Shown here piece by piece: positions 21,552-24,326 of a DNA stretch of 24,326 nucleotides. Both the position numbers and the translations under genes were made by a program. The stretch's first letter is position 1. The number at the start of each line of letters is the position of its first letter. The DNA comes from an uncultured Actinomyces sp. (GTDB lineage Bacteria; Actinomycetota; Actinomycetes; Actinomycetales; Actinomycetaceae): NCBI GenBank assembly GCA_937926195.1, contig CALEXZ010000052.1:1-24326 (forward strand). Direction: 5' to 3'. The notes under the pieces are model-generated. The model worked only from the letters and a program-made list of their open reading frames with translations, did not search any database and was not told the origin of the DNA.

Positions 21552-23879
21552 ATGAGCGCCACGACGTCCGCCTCCCGGCCCAGGGCCCTGGGTGCCCGCT
21601 ACCGCCTGGAGCGTCTCCTGGGGCGGGGCGCCATGGGGGAGGTGTGGCTCGGCGAGGAGACCGCCTCCGGCCGGCAGGTGGCGGCCAAGCTCCTGCGTCC
21701 CGAGCACCTGGAGGACCCGGGGCTGGTGGACCGGTTCGTGCGGGAGCGCTCGATCCTCCTGGGCCTGCGGGATCCGGGGATCGTGTCGGTGACGGACCTG
21801 GTGGTGGACGGCGAGGACCTGGCCATTGTCATGGACTACCTGGACGGCGGCTCCCTGCGCGGGGTCCTGCGCGACCGGGGCGCGCTGGCACCGGCCCTGG
21901 CTGCCGGCCTGGCCCTGCGGGTCCTGGAGGCCCTGGCCTACGCCCACGCCCAGGGGGTGGTCCACCGGGACGTCAAGCCGGACAACGTGCTCCTGGCCTC
22001 CGGCTGGGAGCGCTGTGCGCCCGGCGACGTACGCCTGAGCGACTTTGGGGTCGCCCGGCTCGTGGGCGACGGCGCCCGCACCGCCTCGGGGGTGCTGGGG
22101 ACGCCCGCGTACATGTCGCCCGAGCTCATTGAGCACGGCTCCTGCGGGCCGGAGGGGGACGTCTACGGCGCGGGCGTCCTCCTCTACGAGCTCCTGGCCG
22201 GGCGCACGCCCTTTGCGGGCGCCGGGACCGACTTCACGGTGGCGCACCGCCACCTCACGCAGGCACCCCCGCCCCTGGACGTGGGGGAGGGGCTCTGGGG
22301 GCTCCTGGAGACGCTGCTGGCCAAGGACCCGCTCCGGCGACCGGGTGCAGCCGACGCCGCCGCCCGCCTGGCCGGCCTGCTCCCGGACCTGGGGACCCGA
22401 GTCCTGGGGGATGTGCCAGCCAGCGCGCCGGACGGCGAGTCGGACGGCGCGCCGGACGCCGAGTCGGATGACAAGCTGGACGCCGAGCAGGACGACGGGT
22501 CGGATGGCGCCCGGTCCCAGGAGGCGCAGGACGGCGAGCCGGTGCCCACGCACGTGCCCACTCTTATGCGCCCCCGCCCTCTTGCAGCCGGAGGCGAGTC
22601 CGGCCCGGGCGGGAAGGACGACGTCGATACTGAGAGCGGGCCTGGTGCCGAGGGGGAGGCCGGTAGCAAGGAGGAGGCCGGTACCGGGCCAGGGCCAGGC
22701 GGCTTGGCCCGGGCCAGGGCCGGTCTGGCCTCCGGGGCCCGCAGGCTGCTGGCACTGCGCCCGGGCGCCGCACCTTCGGCGGACTCCCCGCAGGCCGAGC
22801 CGGATCCTGAGCCCGAGCCGCCCCTGCCCGACCTGGGCCAGGCGCCCCAGGAGACCGTGGTGCGTCCGCTGCCCTCAGGCCGCCAGGAGTCGACCGGGTC
22901 CGCCCCGCCTGCCGAGCCCGCCGCCCCCACCTGGCGTGAGCGGGTCAGGCGGTTCCTGTCAGGGCCGCGGCGACGCCTGGCGGTCGTGGCCGTGGGGCTG
23001 GTCCTGGTCATGGCGGGCGGGGTGGTCCTCGCCCACGCCCTCTGGGCCGCCGACCCGGGCGGGGGACCCAGTGCCGAGGCCACGGTGAGCAGCACCCCGG
23101 AGGCGGCGTCGGCCTCGCTACGCGGCCAGGCGACCCCCACGGGCCTGAGCACCGACCGCCAGGCGAGCGTGGACCCGCGAACGGGCAAGGTGGTCCTCAC
23201 CATCACCTACTCGGCGCAGTCGGCCCCGCTGACCGGCCCCTTCCTAGAGGTCATCCCCCCACTGGAGGAGGGCGGCAGCTGCCCGGCCACCAGCTGGCCG
23301 GGAGGGAAGCCGGACCCGAACCTGCCCAGCGTCACCGGGATCTCGACCCCGTGCGCCTGGAGCGTGGAGGCCGGGACCGTCCCCGCCCAGGGGGTGGCGA
23401 GCGTGGACGTCGTGGTCTCCCTGCCCCTGCCGGCCACGGGGACCCAGGCCGCGCTGGAGCAGTGGCTGCGCGGCGCCCAGACGGCCACGCAGGCGGCCCT
23501 GGCCGACCCGCACGTGGTCTCCACGTCCTACCCCGTTCAGCGGCTGGCTGGTGTTGACGTGGTGGTGGCCTCCCAGGTGGTCACCGGCTCGCCGCTGACG
23601 GTCACGCTCCTGCCCGTGTGGCCCTCGGGGGCGGACGCGGTCCACCCCCTGTACGTGAGTCCTTCCGCGGGCGCGCCCTCTACGCTCCTGACGGCGGTGG
23701 CGGGCGGGGCCTCCGGGGTGTCGTTCGCCGACGGCTGCGCCGGGGCCCTGGTGGTCTCGGCGGACGGCCTGAACGTGGTCACCGTGGGGGCCGCGCCCCA
23801 GTGCGTGGTCAGGGCGCGGGTAGGCAACCTGGGTGACCTGGTCTCCAACACCTTCGCCGTGGTGGGCCACGGGAGCTGA
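21552..23879 (+). CDS. Membrane Ser/Thr protein kinase with unrecognised extracellular domain
   Basis: A 775-residue kinase of the bacterial PknB-like Hanks type. Kinase domain about 15-275: glycine loop LLGRGAMGEV (22-31), ATP-binding Lys46 (VAAKLL), HRDVKPDN with catalytic Asp140, DFG at 164-166, and the activation-segment end GTPAYMSPE (183-191). A roughly 190-residue acidic and Pro-rich linker (about 285-470) follows, then one transmembrane helix (about 475-497) after RRFLSGPRRR, so the C-terminal 275 residues should be outside. That part has four cysteines (577, 601, 729 and 751), enough for two disulfides, and no PASTA or other sensor domain that I recognise. The gene starts 9 bp after ispH, so it is probably co-transcribed. 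Stimulus and targets are unknown. Confidence 0.9.
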   Translation: MSATTSASRPRALGARYRLERLLGRGAMGEVWLGEETASGRQVAAKLLRPEHLEDPGLVDRFVRERSILLGLRDPGIVSVTDLVVDGEDLAIVMDYLDGGSLRGVLRDRGALAPALAAGLALRVLEALAYAHAQGVVHRDVKPDNVLLASGWERCAPGDVRLSDFGVARLVGDGARTASGVLGTPAYMSPELIEHGSCGPEGDVYGAGVLLYELLAGRTPFAGAGTDFTVAHRHLTQAPPPLDVGEGLWGLLETLLAKDPLRRPGAADAAARLAGLLPDLGTRVLGDVPASAPDGESDGAPDAESDDKLDAEQDDGSDGARSQEAQDGEPVPTHVPTLMRPRPLAAGGESGPGGKDDVDTESGPGAEGEAGSKEEAGTGPGPGGLARARAGLASGARRLLALRPGAAPSADSPQAEPDPEPEPPLPDLGQAPQETVVRPLPSGRQESTGSAPPAEPAAPTWRERVRRFLSGPRRRLAVVAVGLVLVMAGGVVLAHALWAADPGGGPSAEATVSSTPEAASASLRGQATPTGLSTDRQASVDPRTGKVVLTITYSAQSAPLTGPFLEVIPPLEEGGSCPATSWPGGKPDPNLPSVTGISTPCAWSVEAGTVPAQGVASVDVVVSLPLPATGTQAALEQWLRGAQTATQAALADPHVVSTSYPVQRLAGVDVVVASQVVTGSPLTVTLLPVWPSGADAVHPLYVSPSAGAPSTLLTAVAGGASGVSFADGCAGALVVSADGLNVVTVGAAPQCVVRARVGNLGDLVSNTFAVVGHGS

Positions 23880-23941
23880 GGGCGCGGGCGGCTAGGTACC
23901 TCGCCCCGGCGGGCGTCCGGGCGGGCCGGGAACCGAGGCGT

Positions 23942-24029
23942 ACATTTTGTGTACAGGGGGACGTTTTGCGCAGAAAGTAACCAATCGAGGTTACTTTCTG
24001 CGCAATCGGTTACCTTGTGCACAAAATGT
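23942..24029. terminator. 88-bp near-palindrome between convergent genes
   Basis: Outer arms ACATTTTGTGTACA (23942-23955) and TGTGCACAAAATGT (24016-24029) differ at one pair. Inner arms TTGCGCAGAAAGTAACC (23966-23982) and its exact complement (23989-24005) share the same axis around a 6-base loop. The whole element has 41-base arms with about 34 matches. It lies 62 bp after the kinase stop, facing an incoming minus-strand gene end at 24194, so it can terminate both. It is locally less GC-rich than its surroundings. Confidence 0.7.
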
Positions 24030-24193
24030 TCCGCTACGTGATTGGGGCATACCTTCCTGAGCAGTGTGACCGCCCCGGTCAGCAGGGCGTCGGACGCCGA
24101 TGTCCAGGTGCTCCCCGACGACGCGTATGGCAGCGAGGTCTCCCGGGACTTAGTCCCTGCCCGCATCTCCTCGGTCGTCTTCCGTGTCTCGGG

Positions 24194-24326
24194 TCAGGCA
24201 TTGCGGTTGTGCGGTAGCAGGCTCCTTACTATATGCCGCAACGTATCTCGGGCCGACCGCGGGTGCGGGCCGGTCTCGGAGTAGGCGATAATGGTGGCGT
24301 CGGTGTCCCAGGTGGGTAGGTTGTCC
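24194..24326 (-). CDS. Unidentified protein, C-terminal 43 residues
   Basis: An open minus-strand frame enters from the right edge and stops at 24196-24194 (TGA). The visible end contains DNLPTWDTDATIIAYSETGP and later RDTLRHIVRSLLPHNRNA. Of 43 codons about 34 end in G or C, with the first 25 almost all so, as expected of a real gene in this genome. The last dozen codons use rarer A/T-ending forms such as ATA and GTA. I do not recognise the family. A plus-strand open frame across 24042-24284 is less likely to be real because of its irregular third-position pattern. Confidence 0.5.
   Translation of the reverse strand, partial: DNLPTWDTDATIIAYSETGPHPRSARDTLRHIVRSLLPHNRNA

Noticed and set aside
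24042..24284. 80-codon plus-strand open frame near the right edge
   Set aside because: Irregular third-position composition and no recognisable motif; the minus-strand partial frame ending at 24194 has clearer coding character.

Overview
The window is GC-rich, strongly C/G-ending in codon third positions, and carries a gene set typical of Actinobacteria. Gene content and order suggest an Actinomyces-like member of the Actinomycetaceae; this is inferred from the sequence, not from any search. Transcription is mixed: the left 10 kb reads on +, 10.1-14.5 kb on -, 14.7-17.0 kb on +, 17.4-20.3 kb on -, and 20.3-23.9 kb on +. A convergent gene end enters from the right.

Left part (1-10.1 kb): the 3' end of an S66-family LD-carboxypeptidase; ilvD (dihydroxy-acid dehydratase); a compact peptide/nickel-type ABC import operon (two ATPases, a Tat/lipoprotein-type binding protein, and one polypeptide fusing the two permeases); ilvA (threonine dehydratase with two regulatory domains); and an NADPH-dependent FMN-reductase-like flavoprotein. 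IlvD and IlvA look E. coli-like and flank the import operon in the enteric ilvD-ilvA order. The import operon starts with a leaderless promoter bracketed by two Fur/Zur-like 7-1-7 palindromes, so a metal (zinc-type) uptake role is my main hypothesis for it. A 213-bp array of eleven GGTGATCC octamers on a 19-bp pitch (three inverted, eight direct) sits between this operon and ilvA.

Middle part (10.1-14.5 kb, - strand): an ABC-class ATPase of the COG3044 type with a Ser-His-Arg repeat tail, msrA, greA, and a hemolysin III/TrhA-like membrane protein with an Ala-rich N-terminal extension. A TetR-operator-like double palindrome lies in the divergent region before a (Z)-prenyl diphosphate synthase that closely resembles Mycobacterium tuberculosis Rv1086. 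A PIN-PhoH (PhoH2-type) ribonuclease/helicase follows.

Right part (17.4-24.3 kb): a PfkB sugar kinase, xseB and xseA (exonuclease VII) on -, then ispH (with a roughly 70-residue Pro/Ala-rich N-terminal extension) and a membrane Ser/Thr protein kinase with an unrecognised extracellular domain on +. The series greA, hemolysin III, Z-prenyl synthase, phoH2, xseB-xseA, ispH follows the order I recall from the M. tuberculosis Rv1080c-Rv1110 region, so this half looks like an ancestral actinobacterial backbone. The left half and the pfkB gene look like accessory insertions.

At least three genes (first ABC ATPase, ilvA, ispH) show the same leaderless architecture: a TAGNGT -10 hexamer, exactly six bases, then a GTG start. 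msrA may be a fourth. Long intergenic palindromes lie between greA and msrA and after the kinase, and they share a core. No tRNA, rRNA, CRISPR or insertion sequence was recognised.
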